Below are positions 44,401 to 59,400 of a DNA stretch of 64,000 nt, piece after piece. The notes below the pieces were generated by a model that ran no database searches, was not told the DNA's origin, and worked only from the letters and a program-made list of their open reading frames with translations. A program made the position numbers and the translations under genes. The first letter of the stretch is position 1, and every line of letters starts with the position of its first letter. This DNA is from Lichenostomus cassidix (lineage: Eukaryota > Chordata > Aves > Passeriformes > Meliphagidae), in the NCBI GenBank assembly GCA_008360975.2, contig VLJF02000033.1, positions 3,162,001 to 3,226,000 of the forward strand, written 5' to 3'.

Positions 44401-47400
44401 CTCTTTTTTGGGGTCCTTTTTTTTGGGATCCCAATTTTTTAGGATTCCCCTTTTTTAAATTCCTTTCTTGGGGATCCTTGGTTTTTTTTTTTTTCCTTTT
44501 TATCTCATTTTCTGGGATCCCAGTTTTTTGGGATTCCCATTTTTTTTGGGATTCCCAATTTTCGGTATTCCCATTTTTTGGATTTTTTTTTTTTTGCTTT
44601 TAATCCCATTTTTTGGGATTCCTCATTTTTCCAGGATCACCACTTTTGGGATTCTTTTTTTTTTTTTGGGATTCCCAATGTTCAGGATTCCCAGGTTTTT
44701 GGGATTTTTTTTATCCCATTTTTTGGGGATTCCTAATTTTGTGGGATCATCATTTTTTTGGGATTCCCCTTTTTTTGGGATTCCCATTTTTTTGATCCTT
44801 TTTTTTTTTAAATCCCATTTTTTGGAATTCTCTTTTTTTTGGGATTCTCATTTTTGGGATCCCAATTTTTTAGGATCCCAATTTTTTTTATCCCCTTTTT
44901 TTTGGGATCCTTTATTTTTTTTTTTCCTTTTTATTCCATTTTCTGGGATCCCAGTTTTTTGGGATTCCCATTTTTTTGGGATTGCCAATTTTCGGGATTC
45001 CCATTTTTTGGGATTTTTTTTTTTTTTATCCCATTTTTTGGGATCCATTTCTGGGATCACAATTTTTGGGATTCCCATTTTTAGGGATTCCCCTTTTGGG
45101 GATTCCCTTTTTGGGATTCCTTTTTTGGGATTCCATTTTTTGATCCTTTTTTTTTTAAATCCCATTTTTGGGATTCTCTTTTTTTGAGATTCTCAGTTTT
45201 TAGGATCCCAATTTTTTGGATTTCCCCTTTTTTCCCCTATTTTTAGGATCTTTTTTTTTTTCCTTTTTATTCCATTTTTTGGGATCCCTCATTTTCCAGT
45301 ATCACCTTTTTTTTTTGGGATTCCCATTTTTTTGGGGTTGCTTTTTTTGGTTTTGGGATCCCAAATTTTTGTTTTTGGGATCCCAAATTTTTTTTTTTGG
45401 GATCCCCATTTTTAGGATTCCCACTTTTCGGATCCATTTTTTTAGGATTCCCATTTTTTTGGGATTTTTTTTTTTGGGGATCCCAATTTTAAAAAATCTC
45501 CTTTTTTTAATCCCATTTTTTTGGGGATTCCCATCTTTCACGATTCCCTTTTTTTTTTTTTTTTGGGATCCCTTTTTTCCTCAATCCCTGATTTTTTTGG
45601 GATTCCAATTTTTGGATTCCCTTTTTTTATTCCCTTTTTTAAAAAAAAATCCCATTTTTTAAATCCCCATTTCTCAGAATCCTTTTTTTATAAATCCCCA
45701 TTTTTTTGACTCCCAATTTTTCAGGATTCCCAATTTTTGACTCCCAATTTTTCAGGATTCCCGAATTTTTTGGGATCAGATTTTTGGGATTTCTCACTCA
45801 CCACAGGGCCAGGAGGTCCAGCCTGACCTGGTTTTCCAGGTTTTCCTTGTTCTCCCTAAAAACAGACGGAAAATCCCAAAATTTCCACCCCAATCCCAAA
45901 ATTTTTGGGTCCCAATCCCAGATTTTGGGGTTCGAAATCCCAATTTTCAGTTCCCAATCCCAGAGTTTTGGGTCCCAATCCCATTTTTTCAATCCCAAAT
46001 CCCGAATTTCCCATCCCAAATCCCAATTTTTCTCACCCCGAATCCCAAATTTCCCATCCTAAATCCCAAATTTCTCATCCTAAATCCCATTTTTCCATCC
46101 CAATCCCATTTTTTCAGCCCCAAATGCTGAATTTCTCATCCTAAATCCCAAATTTTCTCACCCCAAATCCCGAATTTTCAATCCCAAATCCCAATTTCCC
46201 ATACCAATTCCCAAATTTCCCATCCCAAATCCCATTTTTCTTCCCCAGATCCCAAATTTTCCATACCAATTCCCAAATTTCTCATCCCAAATCCCAAACT
46301 TTCGATCCCAAATCCCAAATTTCCCATCCAAAATACCATTTTTCATTCCCAAATTTCTGATCCCAAATCCCAAATTTTCAATCCCAATCCCATTTTTCAA
46401 TCCCAAATCCCAAATTTTTGATCCAAATCCCATTTTTTCAGCCTCAAATCCCAATTTCCCATCCCAAATCCCGAATTTCCACCCCAAATCCCAAATTTTC
46501 CATCCCAAATCCTGAATTTCAGTCCCAAATCCCAAATTTTCAATCCCAAATCCCAAATTTCTCATCCAAAATCCCATTTTTCCATCCCAATCCCAATTTT
46601 TGCAGCCCCAAATCCTGAATTTCTCATCCTCAATCCCATTTTTTCAGCACTAAATCCTGAATTATTGATCCCAAATCCCATTTTTTCAGCCCCAAATCCT
46701 GAATTTCCCACCCCAAATCCCAAATTTTCAATCCAAATCCCAAATTTCCCACCTGAAATCCCAAATTTTCCATCCCAAATCCCAAATTTTTGATTCCAAT
46801 CCCATTTTTCCATCCCAAATCCCAAATTTCTCCACCCAAATCCCAATTTTTTGATACAAATCCTATTTTTTCAGCCCCGAATCCTGAATTTTTGATTCCA
46901 AATCCCAAATTTTCCATCCCAAATCCAAAATTTCATCCCCAAATCCCAAATTTTCAATCCAAATCCCATTTTTTTCTGCCCCAAATCCCATATTTTGTCC
47001 CCAAATCCCATATTTTCTATTCCAATCCCATTTTTTTGATCCAAATCCCAAATTTCAGCCCCAAATACGATTTTTCCCACCCCAAATCCCAAATTTCCCT
47101 CCCCAAATCTCAAATTTTTGATCCCAAATCCCAAACTTTCGATCCCAAATCCCATTTTTCAATCCCAAATCCCATATTTTCAATCCCAAATCCCATTTTT
47201 TCCGCCTCAAATTCCAAATTTCCCATCCCAATCCCATTTTTTTGACCGCAAATCCCAAATTTCTGATCCCAAATCCCAATTTTTCCATCCCAATCCCATT
47301 TTTTCAGTCCACAATCCCATTTTTTGGCCCCAAATCCCAAATTTTCAGCCCCAAATCCCATTTTCCCACCCCAAATCCCGAATTTCCCATCCCAAATCCC

Positions 47401-50400
47401 AAATTTTCAGTCCCAAATTCCAAATTTTTGATTCCAGTCCCATTTTTTCAGCCCCGAATCTTGAATTTCTCATCCCAAATCCCAAATTTTCCATTCCAAA
47501 TTTTTCCATTTTTTCAGCCCCAAATCCTGAATTATTGATTCCAATCCCATTTTTTCTATCCCAAATCCCAAATTTTTGATCCAAATCCCAAATTTCCCAC
47601 CCCAAATCCCATTTTTCATTCCCAAATCCCAAATTTCTCATCCCAAATCCATTTTCTTGATCCCAAATCCCGAATTTCCCACCCCAAATCCCATTTCTTC
47701 ACCTGAAATCCCAAATTTTCAATTCCAATGCCATTTTTCCCACCCCAAATCCCAAATTTCTCATCCCAAATCTGATTTATTTGATCAAAATCCCATTTTT
47801 CCCACCCCAAATCCCAAATTTCCCATCTCAAATCCCAAATTTTTCATCCCAATCCCATTTTTCCACCCCAAATCCCGAATTTCAGCCTCAAATCCCATTT
47901 TTCCAACCCCAAATCCCAAATTTTGTCCCCAAAATCCCAAATTTTCGATCCCAAATCCCGAATTTCCCATCCCAAATCCCATATTTTCAATCCCAAATCC
48001 CAAATCCCACTTTTTCAGCCCCAAATCCCAAATTTTCAATCCAAATCCCATTTTTTCAGTCCCAAACCCAGAATTTTTGATCCCAAATCCCAAATTTCTC
48101 ATCCCAAATTTTTGATCCCAAATCCCAAATTTTTGGTCCCAAATCCCGAATTTCCCACCCCAAATCCCAAATTTTGTCCCCAAAATCCCCAAATTTTTGA
48201 TCCCAAATCCTGAATTTCGCATCCCAAATCCCAAATTTTCAATCCCAATCCCAATTTTCATTCCCAAATCCCAAATTTCCCACCCCAAATCCCATTTTTT
48301 CAATCCCAAATCCCAAATTTTCCATCCGAAATCCCAAATTTTTGATCCCAAATCCTGAATTTCAGTCCCAAATCCCAAATTTTTTACTCCAAATCCCAAA
48401 TTTCCCATCCCAATCCCATTTTTTCGACCCCAAATCCCAAATTTTCCATCCCAAATCCCAAATTTTCCATCCCAAATCCCAAATTTCTGATCCCAAATCC
48501 CAAATTTTCCATCCCAATCCCATTTTTTCAGTCCACAATCCCAATTTTTGGCCCCAAATCCCAAATTTTCAATCCCAAATCCCAAATTTTTCACCCCAAA
48601 TCCCGAATTTTGATTCCAATCCCATTTCTTCAGCCTCAAATCCCATTTTCTCACCCCAAATCCCAAATTTCCCATCCCAAATCCCATCTTTTCAATTCCA
48701 AATCCCATTTTTTCACCCCAAATCCCAAATTTCTTATCCCAAATCCCAAATCTCTGATCCCAAATCCCGAATTTTCAATCCCAAATCCCAAATTTTTGAC
48801 TCCAAATCCCAAATTTCCCATCCCAAATCCCATTTTTTCAATCCCACATCCCATTTTTCAATCCCAAATCCCATTTTTTCCACCTCAAATCCCAAATTTC
48901 CCATCCCAATCCCATTTTTTTGACCCCAAATCCCAAATTTTCCATCCCAAATCCCAAATTTCTGATCCCAAATCCCATTTTTTCCATCCCAATCCCATTT
49001 TTTCAGTCCACAATCCCATTTTTTGGCCCCAAATCCCAAATTTTCAATCCCAAATCCCAAATTTTTCACCCCAAATCCCGAATTATTGATTCCAATCCCA
49101 TTTCTTCAGCCCCAAATCCCAAATTTCCCATCCCAAATCCTATTTTTCCACCCCAAATCCCAAATTTCAGCCTCAAATCTCATTTTTCAGCCCCAAATCC
49201 AGAATTTCCCATCCCAATCCCATTTTTCCCACCCCAAATCCCAAATTTTCAATCCAAATCCCATTTTCTCAGCCCCAAATCCCGAATTTTTGATCCCAAA
49301 TCCCAAATTTTTCACCCCAAATCCCGTTTTTTTCAGCCCCAAATACTGAATTTCCCATCTCAAATCCCATTTTTCAGCCCCAAATCCCAAATTTTCATCC
49401 CCAAATCCCATTTTTTCAATCCCAAATCCCATTTTTCCACCCCAAATCCCGAATTTCCCATCCCAAATCCCATATTTTCAATTCCAAATCCCATTTTTTC
49501 AGCCCCAAATCCCATTTTTTTGGTTCCAAATCCCGAATTTCCCACCCCAAATCCCATTTTTTCAGCCCCAAATCCCAAATTTCTGACCCCAAATCCCGAA
49601 TTTCCCATCCCTTGCTCACCACAGCTCCCGGCAATCCCCGAATTCCATCAGTTCCAGTTTTCCCAGGAATTCCCGCTGGTCCAACTGCTCCGGTTCTCCC
49701 AGGAGCTCCAACCGCTCCCGACTCGCCCTGAGGGTTTCGGGAATTTTGGGAATTTTTGGGAATTTTGGGGGTGGAATTTTGGGGATTTTTGGGAATTTTT
49801 GGGATTTTTGGGATTTTTTTGGTTTTGGAATTTTGGGATTTTTGGGGATTTTGGGGGATTTTGGGATTTTGGGAATTTTTGGGTTTTGGGGAATTTTGGG
49901 AGATTTGGGGTTTTGGGAATTTTTTTGAGGGAATTTTGGGATTTTGAAATTTTGGGGATTTTGGGAATTTTGGGGAATTTTGGGGTTTTTGGGAATTTTT
50001 TGGGGGGAATTTTTATTTTGGGATTTTTGGGATTTTTTGGGGATTTTGGGGAATTTTGGGAATTTTTTGGGAATTTTGGGAATTTTTGGGGAACTTGGGG
50101 AGGATTTGGGGGAATTTTGGGTGGAAATTTGGGGATTTGGGGGAATTTTTGGGAATATTTTTGGGTATTTTCTTTATTTTTGGGGATTTTTTGGGGATTT
50201 TTTGGAATTTTTGGGAGATTTTTTTGGAATTTTTGGGGATTTTGGGGATTTTGGGAAATTTTGGGTGGAAATTGGGGGATTTGGGGGAATTTTTGGGAAT
50301 TTTTTTGGGTATTTTCTTTATTTTGGGGGATTTTTTTTTGATTTTTGGGAATTTTTGGGGATTTTTTGGGGTATTTTTGGGGTTTTTTGGGATTTTTGGG

Positions 50401-53400
50401 GATTTTTTGGATTTTCTGGGATTTTTTGGGGATTTTTTTGGGTTTTTTGGGGGGATTTTTTTGATTTTTGGGGTTTTTTTGGGATTTTTGGGGATTTTCA
50501 CTCACCTTGGCTCCTTTCTCTCCCTGCCGCCCCTCAGGGCCTCGAGAGCCTGGAGGACCCTGCGGGGAAAAATGGGGAAAAATCATGGGAAATTGGGAAA
50601 AACAGGGAAAAATCATGGGAAAATGGGAAAAATGGGAAAATGGGGAAAAATCATGGGAAAATGGGGAAAAATAATGGGAAAAAATGGGAAAAATGGGGGA
50701 AAATTGGGAAAAATAATGGGGAAAATGGGGAAAATGGGGAAAAATGGGAAAATGGGGAAATAATGGGAAAATAATGGGGAAAAAAAGGGGAAAAAGGGGA
50801 AAAATGGGGAAAATGGGGAAAAATGGGAACAATGGGAAAAAAAGGGAAAATAATGGGAAAAATGGGGAAAATGGGAAAAATAATGGGGAAAATGGGGAAA
50901 ATAATGGGGAAAAATAATGGGAAAAATGGGGAAAATAATAGGAAAATGGGGGAAAATGGGAAAAATGGGGAAAAATGGAAAAATGGGGAAAATGGGGAAA
51001 ATAATGGGAAAATGGGGAAATGGGAAAATGGGGAAATGGGGAAAAAATGGGAAAAATGGGGGAAAATAATGGGAAAATGGGGAAAAAATGGAAAAATGGA
51101 AAAATGGGGGAATGGGAAAATGAGAAAAAATGGGGGAAAAAGGGAAAAACAATGGGAAAATGGGGAAAAAGGGAAAAATGGGGAAAATGAAATCATGGAA
51201 AAATGGGAAAAATGGGAAAAAATGGAAATGGAGAAAAATGGGAAAAATGGGAAAAAAATGGGGGAAAATGGGAGAAAAATGGGGAAAAAAGGGAAAATGG
51301 GGGAAAATGGGATAATGGGAAAAGTGGGAAAAAATGGGGAAAATGGGGAAAAACTGGAGAAAATTGGGGAAAATAATGGGAAATAATGGGAAAAATAATG
51401 GGAAAAATAATGGGAAAAATAATGGGAAAAAATGGGAAAAAATGGGAAAAATGGGGAATTAATGGGAAAATGGGGAAAAAATGGGGAAAAAAGGGGAAAA
51501 ATGGGGAAAAATGGGAAAATAATGGGAAAAAGGGAAAAAAATGGGGAAAAATGGGGAAAATGGGGGAAAATGGGGAAAAATGAGGAAAAATGGGGAAAAA
51601 TGGGGAAAATGGGGAAAATGGGGGAAAATGGGAGAAAAATGGGGAAAAATGGAGAAAATTGGGGAAAATGATGGGAAAAATGGGAAAAAATGGGAAAAAT
51701 AATGGGAAAATAATGGGAAAATGGGGAAATAATGGGGAAATAATGGGGAAAAATGGGGAAAATAATGGGGAAAATGGGGAAAAATGGGGAAAATGGTAAA
51801 AATGGGAGAAATGGAAATAATGTGAAAAATGGGAAAAATGGGGAAAATGGTGAAAAAATGGGAAAAATGGGGAAAAATGGGGAAAAATGGGGAAAATGGG
51901 TGAAAATTGGGAAAATAATGGGGAAAATGGGGAAATGGGGAAATGGGGAAAAAATGGGAAAAATGAGGGGAAAATAATGGGAAAATGGGGAAAAATGGGG
52001 AAATAATGGAAAAAATGGGGGGGGAAAATGGGAAAAATGAGAAAAAAATGAGAAAAAAATGTGGGAAAAAGGGAAAAATAGTGGGGAAAATGGGGAAATC
52101 ATGGAAAAATGGGGAAAATGGGAAAAGAATGGGAAAAATGGGGAAATGGGGGAAAATGGGGAAAGTGGGGAAAATATGGAAAATAATGGGGAAAAATAAT
52201 GGGAAAATGGGGAAATAATGGGGAAAATAATGGGGAAAAAATGGGGTAAATGGGGAGAAATGGGGAAATTGGAGAAATTGGGGAAAATGGGGAAATAATG
52301 GGAAAACTGATGGGGAAATTGATGGGAAAAATAATGGGAAAAAATGGGAAAAGATAATGGGGGGAAAATGGGGAAAATCATGGGGAAAATGGGGAAATTG
52401 GGAAAAATGGGGAAAATCATGGAAAAATGGTGAAAATGGGGAAAAAATGGGGAAAAAATGGGGAAAATAATAGGAAAATGGGGGAAAATGGGAAAAATGG
52501 GGAAAAATGGAAAAATGGGTGAAAATGGGGAAAATAATGGGGAAAAAATGGGGAAATGGGAAAATGGTGAAATGGGGAAAAAATGGGAAAAATGAGGGGA
52601 AAATTGGGAAAATATGGGAAAATGGGGAAAAAATGGGGGAAATAATGGAAAAAATGGGGGGAAAATGGGAAAAATGAGAAAAATGTGGGAAAAAGGGAAA
52701 AAAATGGGGAAAATGGGAAAAATGGGAAAAAAAATGGGGGAAATGGAGAAAAATGGGAAAAATGGGAAAATGGGGAAAAAATGGGAAAAATGGGAAAAAT
52801 AATGGGGGAAAATGGGGAAAAATGGGGAAAATGGGAAAAATAATGGGAAAAAATGGGGAAAATGGGGAAAATAATGGGAAAAATAATGGGAAAAATGGGG
52901 AAAAAAGGGAGAAATGGGGGAAAAAAATGGGAAAAATTATGGGAGAAATGGGGAAAATAATGGGGAAAATGGGAAAAAATGGGGAAAATGGGAAAATGGG
53001 GAAAATAATGGGAAAAGTGGGTCAGAAGCAGGGATTTACCCTTTTTCCGATGGGCCCTGGCGCTCCGTTCTCACCGGTGGGACCTGGAGAGCCCTGGGGG
53101 GAAATTGGGATCAGAGCAGAAATTCCCAAAGTTTGGGAGCCCAGAATTGCCTAAATCCCCAAGGTTTGGGATCCCAGAATTCCCTAAATTCCCAGAGTTT
53201 GGGATCTCAGAATTCCCTAAATTTGGGAGCCCAGAATTCCCTAAATCCCCAAAGTTTGGGATCCAGAATTCCCAAAATCCCCATAGTGGGATCCCAGAAT
53301 TCCCAAAATCCCCAAAGTTTGGGAGCCCAGAATTCCCTAAATTCCCAAAATTTGGGAGTCCAGAATTCCCTAAATCCCCAAAATTTGGGATCCCAGAATT

Positions 53401-56400
53401 CCCTAAATTCCCAAAATTCGGGAGCTCAGAATTCCCTAAATTCCCTAAATTTGGGATCCCAGAATTCCCTAAATTCCCAACGTTTGGGATCCCAGAATTC
53501 CCTAAATTTGGGATCTCAGAATTCCCTAAATCTGGGAGCCCAGAATTCCCAAAAACCCAAAATTTGGGAGCCCAGAATTCCCAAAATTTGGGAGCCCAGA
53601 ATTCCCAAAAACCCAAAATTTGAGATCTCAGAATTCCCAAAAACCCAAAATTTGGGATCCCAGAATTCCCCAAATCCCCAAAATTTGAGATTTCAGAATT
53701 CTCAAAATCCCCAATCACTGGGATCCCAGAATTCCCAAAATTCCCAAAATTTGGGATCCAGAAATTCCCAAAATTTGATCCCAGAATTCCCACAATTTGG
53801 GATCCCAGAATTCCCAAAAACCCAAAATTTGGGATCCCAGAATTCCCAAAATCCCCAATCATTGGGATCCCGAAATCCCCAAAATTTGGGAGCCCAGAAT
53901 TCCCAAAAACCCAAAATTTGGGATCTCAGAATTCCCAAAATCCCCAATCAGTGGGATCCCAGAATTCCCAAAATTTGGGATCCCAGAATTCCCAGTCAAT
54001 TCCCCCCAGAATTCCCAAAATCTGGGAATTTCCCCCAAAATTCCCAAAATCCAAGAATTTTCCCCTAAAATTCCCAAAATCCAGGACTTTTCCCCCAAAA
54101 CCTGGTAATTTTTCCCCAGAAATCCTCAAATCCAGGAATTTTCTCCCCCAAAATTCCCAAAATCCAGGAATTTTTCCATGACATTCCCAAAATCTGGGAA
54201 TTTTTTCCCAAAATCCGGGAATTTCCCCCCAAAATTCCCGAATTTCTCTCACCGTCTCTCCCGGCTCTCCATCCTCTCCTCTCTCCCCTTTGGCTCCATC
54301 CTGACCCTGCAGAAAAAAACCCCAAAATCCCAGGAATTTACCCCAAAATCCCCGGGAAATTCCCAGATTTCCACGGGAAAAGCACAAATCTGGGAGTTTT
54401 TTTGGGGGAAAATTCAGATTTTTGGGGATTTTGGGAATTCTCACCCTGGGGCCGACCTCGCCAGGAGGACCGGGATCGCCCGGGAAACCCACTGGACCCT
54501 GGAATGGGGAAAAATGGGAAAATTGGGAAAATTGAGAGAAATGGGAAAAATGGGAAATTGGGGAAATTGGGGAAAATGGGAAAAATATGGGAAAATGGGG
54601 AAAAAAGGGGAAAATATCCAGGAAAATGGGAAAAAAAGGGGAAAATATCCAGGAAAATGAGGGAAATGGGGAAAAATGGGGAAATCCGGGAAAATCCGGG
54701 AAAATGGGGAGAAATGGGAAAAATGGGGAAAATAATTGGAAAAATGGGAAAAATGGAAAAAATGGGGAAAAAATGGGGAAAAATGGGGAAAAATGGGGAA
54801 AAAGGGAAAAAAGGGAAAAAATGGGAAAATGGGGAAATTGGGGAAATTGGGAAAATAATGGGGAAAAATGGGGAAAAAGTGGGGAAAAAATGGGGAAAAA
54901 TGGGGAAAATATGAAAATGGGAAAAAATGAGGAAAATGGGGAAAAATTTGGAAATGGGAGAAATGGAGGAAATAATGGGAAAATGGGAAAAATGGGAAAA
55001 ATGGGAAAAATAATGGGAAAAATGGGGGAAATGGAGAGAAAAAGGCAAAAAATGGAAAAAAGGAAAATAATGGGGAAAAATGGGGAAAAATGACAAAAAA
55101 GGGAAAAATAAAGGGAAAAAAGTGGGAAAAAATGGCAAGAAATGGGTTAAAATGGGGGAAAATGGGGGAAATATGAGGGAAAAATGGGGAAAAATGGGAA
55201 TAAAGGGGAAAAAGGGAAAAATGGAAAAAATAGGAAATGGGGGAAAATGGGGAAAATGGGAAAAAAAGAGAAAATAAGGGGGAAAAAATGGGGAAAATTG
55301 TGTAAAAAATTCCGGAAAAAATAGGGAAAAATTGTAAAAAAATCCAGAAAAAATGGGGAAAAATGGGGAAAAAATGGGAAAAAGGGGGAAAAATGGTGAA
55401 AATAATGGGAAAAATGGGGGAAATAGGGGGAAAAATTGAAAAAAATGGGAAAAAATGGGAAAAAAATGGGAAAAAAATGGTAAAATTCCGGAAAATGGGG
55501 AAAAATGGGAAAAATTGGAAAAAATTGCGAAAATAAAATGGGAAAAATTGGAAACATTCAGGAAAAATCTTGAAAAATGGGGGGAAAATGGGGGAAAATG
55601 TGAAAAAAATGGGGAGAAAAATGGTAAAAATTCCAGAAAAAATGGGGTGAAATTAAAAAACATGAAAAAATGGGGAAATGGGGAAAAATGGGAAAAATGG
55701 GAAAATGGGAAAATAGGGATGGGAAAAATGGGGGAATTGGTGGGAAAAATTGGAAAAAATGGGAAAAAATGGGAAAATTGGGGAAAAAATGGTAAAAAAT
55801 TCCAGAAAAAATAGGGAAAAATTGTAAAAAAATCCAGAAAAAATGGGGAAAAATGGGGGAAAAGTGGGAAAAATGGGAAAATGGTGAAAGTAATGGGAAA
55901 AATGGGGGAAATAGGGGGAAAAATTGAAAAAAATGGGAAAAAATGGGGAAAAAATGGGAAAAAAATTGTAAAAAATTCTGGAAAAAATGGGGAAAAATTG
56001 TAAAAAAATCCAGAAAAAATGGGGGGAAAAATGGGAAAAAATTGGAAAAAATTGCAGAAAATGGGGTAAAAATGGGGAAAATATTGGAAAACATTCAGGA
56101 AAAAATTCTGGAAAAATAGGGGGAAAATGGGGAAAGAATTGGAAAAAATTCCGGAAAAATTCTGAAAAAATGGGGAAAAATGGGGGAAAATGTGAAAAAA
56201 TGGGGAGAAAAAAAAATTCAGAAAAAATGGGGAAAATTGTAAAAAATCCGGAAAAAATGGGAAAATGGGGAAAAATGGGAAAATGGGAAAAATGGGTGAA
56301 AATAATGGGAAAAATGGGGAAAGGAAAATTGGAAAAAATGGGAAAATGGGGAAAATGGGAAATCAGAAAAAATCCGGAAAAATAGGGAAAAATTGTAAAA

Positions 56401-59400
56401 AAATCCAGAAAAAATGGGGGGAAAAATGGGAAAAATGGGAAAATGGTGAAAATAATGGGAAAAATGGGGGAAATAGGGGGAAAAATTGAAAAAAATGGGA
56501 AAAAATGGGGAAAAAATGGGAAAAAATGGGAAAAAAATTGTAAAAAAATCCGAAAAAATAGGGAAAAATTGTAAAAAAATCCAGAAAAAATGGGGGGAAA
56601 AATGGGAAAAAATTGGAAAAAATTGCAGAAAATGGGGTAAAAATGGGGAAAAAAGTGGAAAAAATTCAGGAAAACATTCCGGAAAAAAATGGGGGAGAAA
56701 ATGGGGGAAAATGTGAAAAAAAAAAGGGGAGAAAAATGGGAAAAAATTCCGGAAAAAATGGGGAAAAATTGTAAAAAAATCCAGAAAAAATGGGGAAAAT
56801 GGGGAAAAAATGGGAAAAAAATAGGGAAAAATGGGAAAAATAGGGAAAAATGGGAAAAAATGGGGAGAATTGGAAAAAATGGGAAAAAAGTGAAAAAAAT
56901 GGGAAAAAATAGGGGAAAAAATGGGGAAAAAATGGTAAAAAATTCCAGAAAAAATGGAGAAAAATTGTAAAAAATTCCGGAAAAAATGGGAAAAAAATTG
57001 GAAAAAATGGGGAAAAATGGGGAAAAAGTGGGAGTTTTTTGGGGAATTTTTTGGGGATATTTTTTGGGAATTTTTGGGGATTTTTGGGCTCTCAGACTCA
57101 CGGGGTTTCCCTTGGGTCCATCGTCCCCAGGAGGTCCTTTTCCCCCCGGAGGTCCTGCAGCTCCCGAGGATCCCGATTCGCCTTTCTCCCCTCGATCCCC
57201 GCGGGGACCCTGCGGGAAATTCCGGAACGTTCCGGGAAATTCCGGAACATTTGGGATAATCAGGGAAATTTTGGGGGGTTTGGGGGGTTTTGGGGATTTT
57301 TTTGGGGATTTTTGGGATTTTTGGGGTTTTTTTTATTTTTTAATGGATTTTTAAAGATTTTTAAAGATTTTTTGGAGGATTTTTGGGGGATTTTTTTGAT
57401 TTTTGGGGGATTTTTGGGGATTTTTGGGGGATTTTTGATTTTTGGGGATTTTTTGGGATTTTTTTGGATTTCTGTGATTTTTTGGGGATATTTTGGGGAT
57501 TTCTTTTGGATTTTTTGGGATTTTTGGGGTTTTGGGGATTTTTTTGGATTTTGGGGGATTTTTTTGGAGTTTTTTTTGAATTTTTTTTTTATTTTGGGGG
57601 ATTTTGTGGGATTTTTTGGGGATTTGTTGAGGTTTTTGGGATTTTGGGGATTTTTTGGGATATTTTGGGATTTTTTGGGTGATTTTTGGGGATTTTTTTG
57701 GGATTTTTTGGGGATTTTGGGGTTTTTTGGGGATTTTTTTGGGATTTTTTGGGATTTTTGGGGGATTTTTGGGGATTTTTTTTTATTTTTGGGGGATTTT
57801 TTGGGGGTTATTTTGGGGGATTTTTTGGGTTTTTTTTTGAGGATTTTAGGGGATTTTTTGGATGAGTTTTTGGGGATTTTTGGGGGATTTTTTTGATTTT
57901 TGGATTTTTTGGATTTTGGGGATTTTTTGGTGATTTTTTGGGGTTTTTTTGGGGGATTTTTGGGGATTTTGGGGATTTTTTGTGATTTTTGAGGATTTTT
58001 GGGATTTTTGAGTAATTTTGGGAGGATTTTTGGGGATTTTTGGGATCTTTTTGAGGATTTTTGTGATTTTGGGGTTTTTTTTGGGGGATTTTTGGAGGAT
58101 TTTTGGGGAATTTTGGGGGATTTTTTGGGGATTTTTTAGGTGATTTTTTGGGATTTTTTGAGGGATTTTTTGGAGGATTTTTTGGAGATTTTTTGGGGAT
58201 TTTTTGGAGGATTTTTTGGGGGATTTTTTGGGGTTTTTTTGAGGGATTTTTGGGGATTTTTTGGGATTTTTGGGAGGATTTTTGGAGAATTTTTTGAGAT
58301 TTTTTGGTGGATTTTTGGTGGATTTTTGGGGGATTTTTTGGAGGATTTTGGGGTGATTTTTGGGGTTTTTTTGAGGGATTTCAGGGGATTTTTAGGGATT
58401 TTTTTAATTCTTTTTTTGGAGGATTTTTTTTTTTGAGGATTTTTTGGGGATTTTGATTTTTATTATTTTTGAGGATTTTTTTGGATTTTGGGGGATTTTT
58501 TGGAGGATTTTTTTGGGGATTTTTAGGTGATTTTAAAATTTTTTTTTGGAGGATTTTTTTTTTTTTTTTTTTGGATTCTTTTTGGGTTTTTTTGGGAATT
58601 TTCTCACCTTGGCTCCAGGTTCTCCCTGAATTCCTGGAGTTCCTGGTTCACCTGGATCACCCTGAGGGGGGAGAGAGAGATTTGGGAATTCCCAAAATTC
58701 CCATCGGGAATCCAAAATCCATTTGGAATTCCCAAAATTCCAGCTGGGATTCCCAAAATCTGCCCTGAAATCCCCAAAATTCCACCTGGAATCCCCAAAA
58801 TTCCACCTAAAATCCCCAAAATTCCACCTGAAATCCCCAAATTCCATCCTGAATCCCCAAAATTCCACCTTGGATCTCCCAAATTCCCCCAAAATTCTGC
58901 CCTGGATCCCAAAAATTCCCCAAATTCCACTCAGAATCCCAAACATTCCACCTGCAACCCCCAAAATCCATCCTGGAACCCCAAAATTCCCAAAATTTCC
59001 CCCCAAATTCACCCAAAATTCCCAAAATTTCCCCCAAAATTCATCCTGGATCCCCAAAATTCCTGAAATTTTCCCCCAAGTTCACCCAAAATTCCTACCT
59101 GGATACCCAAAATCCCCAATATTCCCCCCAAAATCCATCCTGAATCCCCAAAATTCCACCCTGGATCCCCAAAATTCCCAGAATTTACCCAAAATTCCAC
59201 CCCAGATCCCAAAAATTCCTGAAATTTCCCCCCAAATTCCCCCAAAATTCCACCCTGGATCCCCAAAATTCCTGAAATTTTCCTCAAATTCCCCTGGGGG
59301 CCCCTGATCCCCAAAAATTTCCCTAAACTCCCAAAATTTCCCGAAAATCTGCACCCAGACTTCTGCACACTTCCAAAATCCCCCAAAATTCCTTGTTTTC

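Noticed and set aside
50651..52420. 589-codon minus-strand frame rich in Phe, Pro, Ser and His
   Set aside because: It is a readout of GGGAAAAATGGG repeats inside a collagen intron, with no homology or splice logic.
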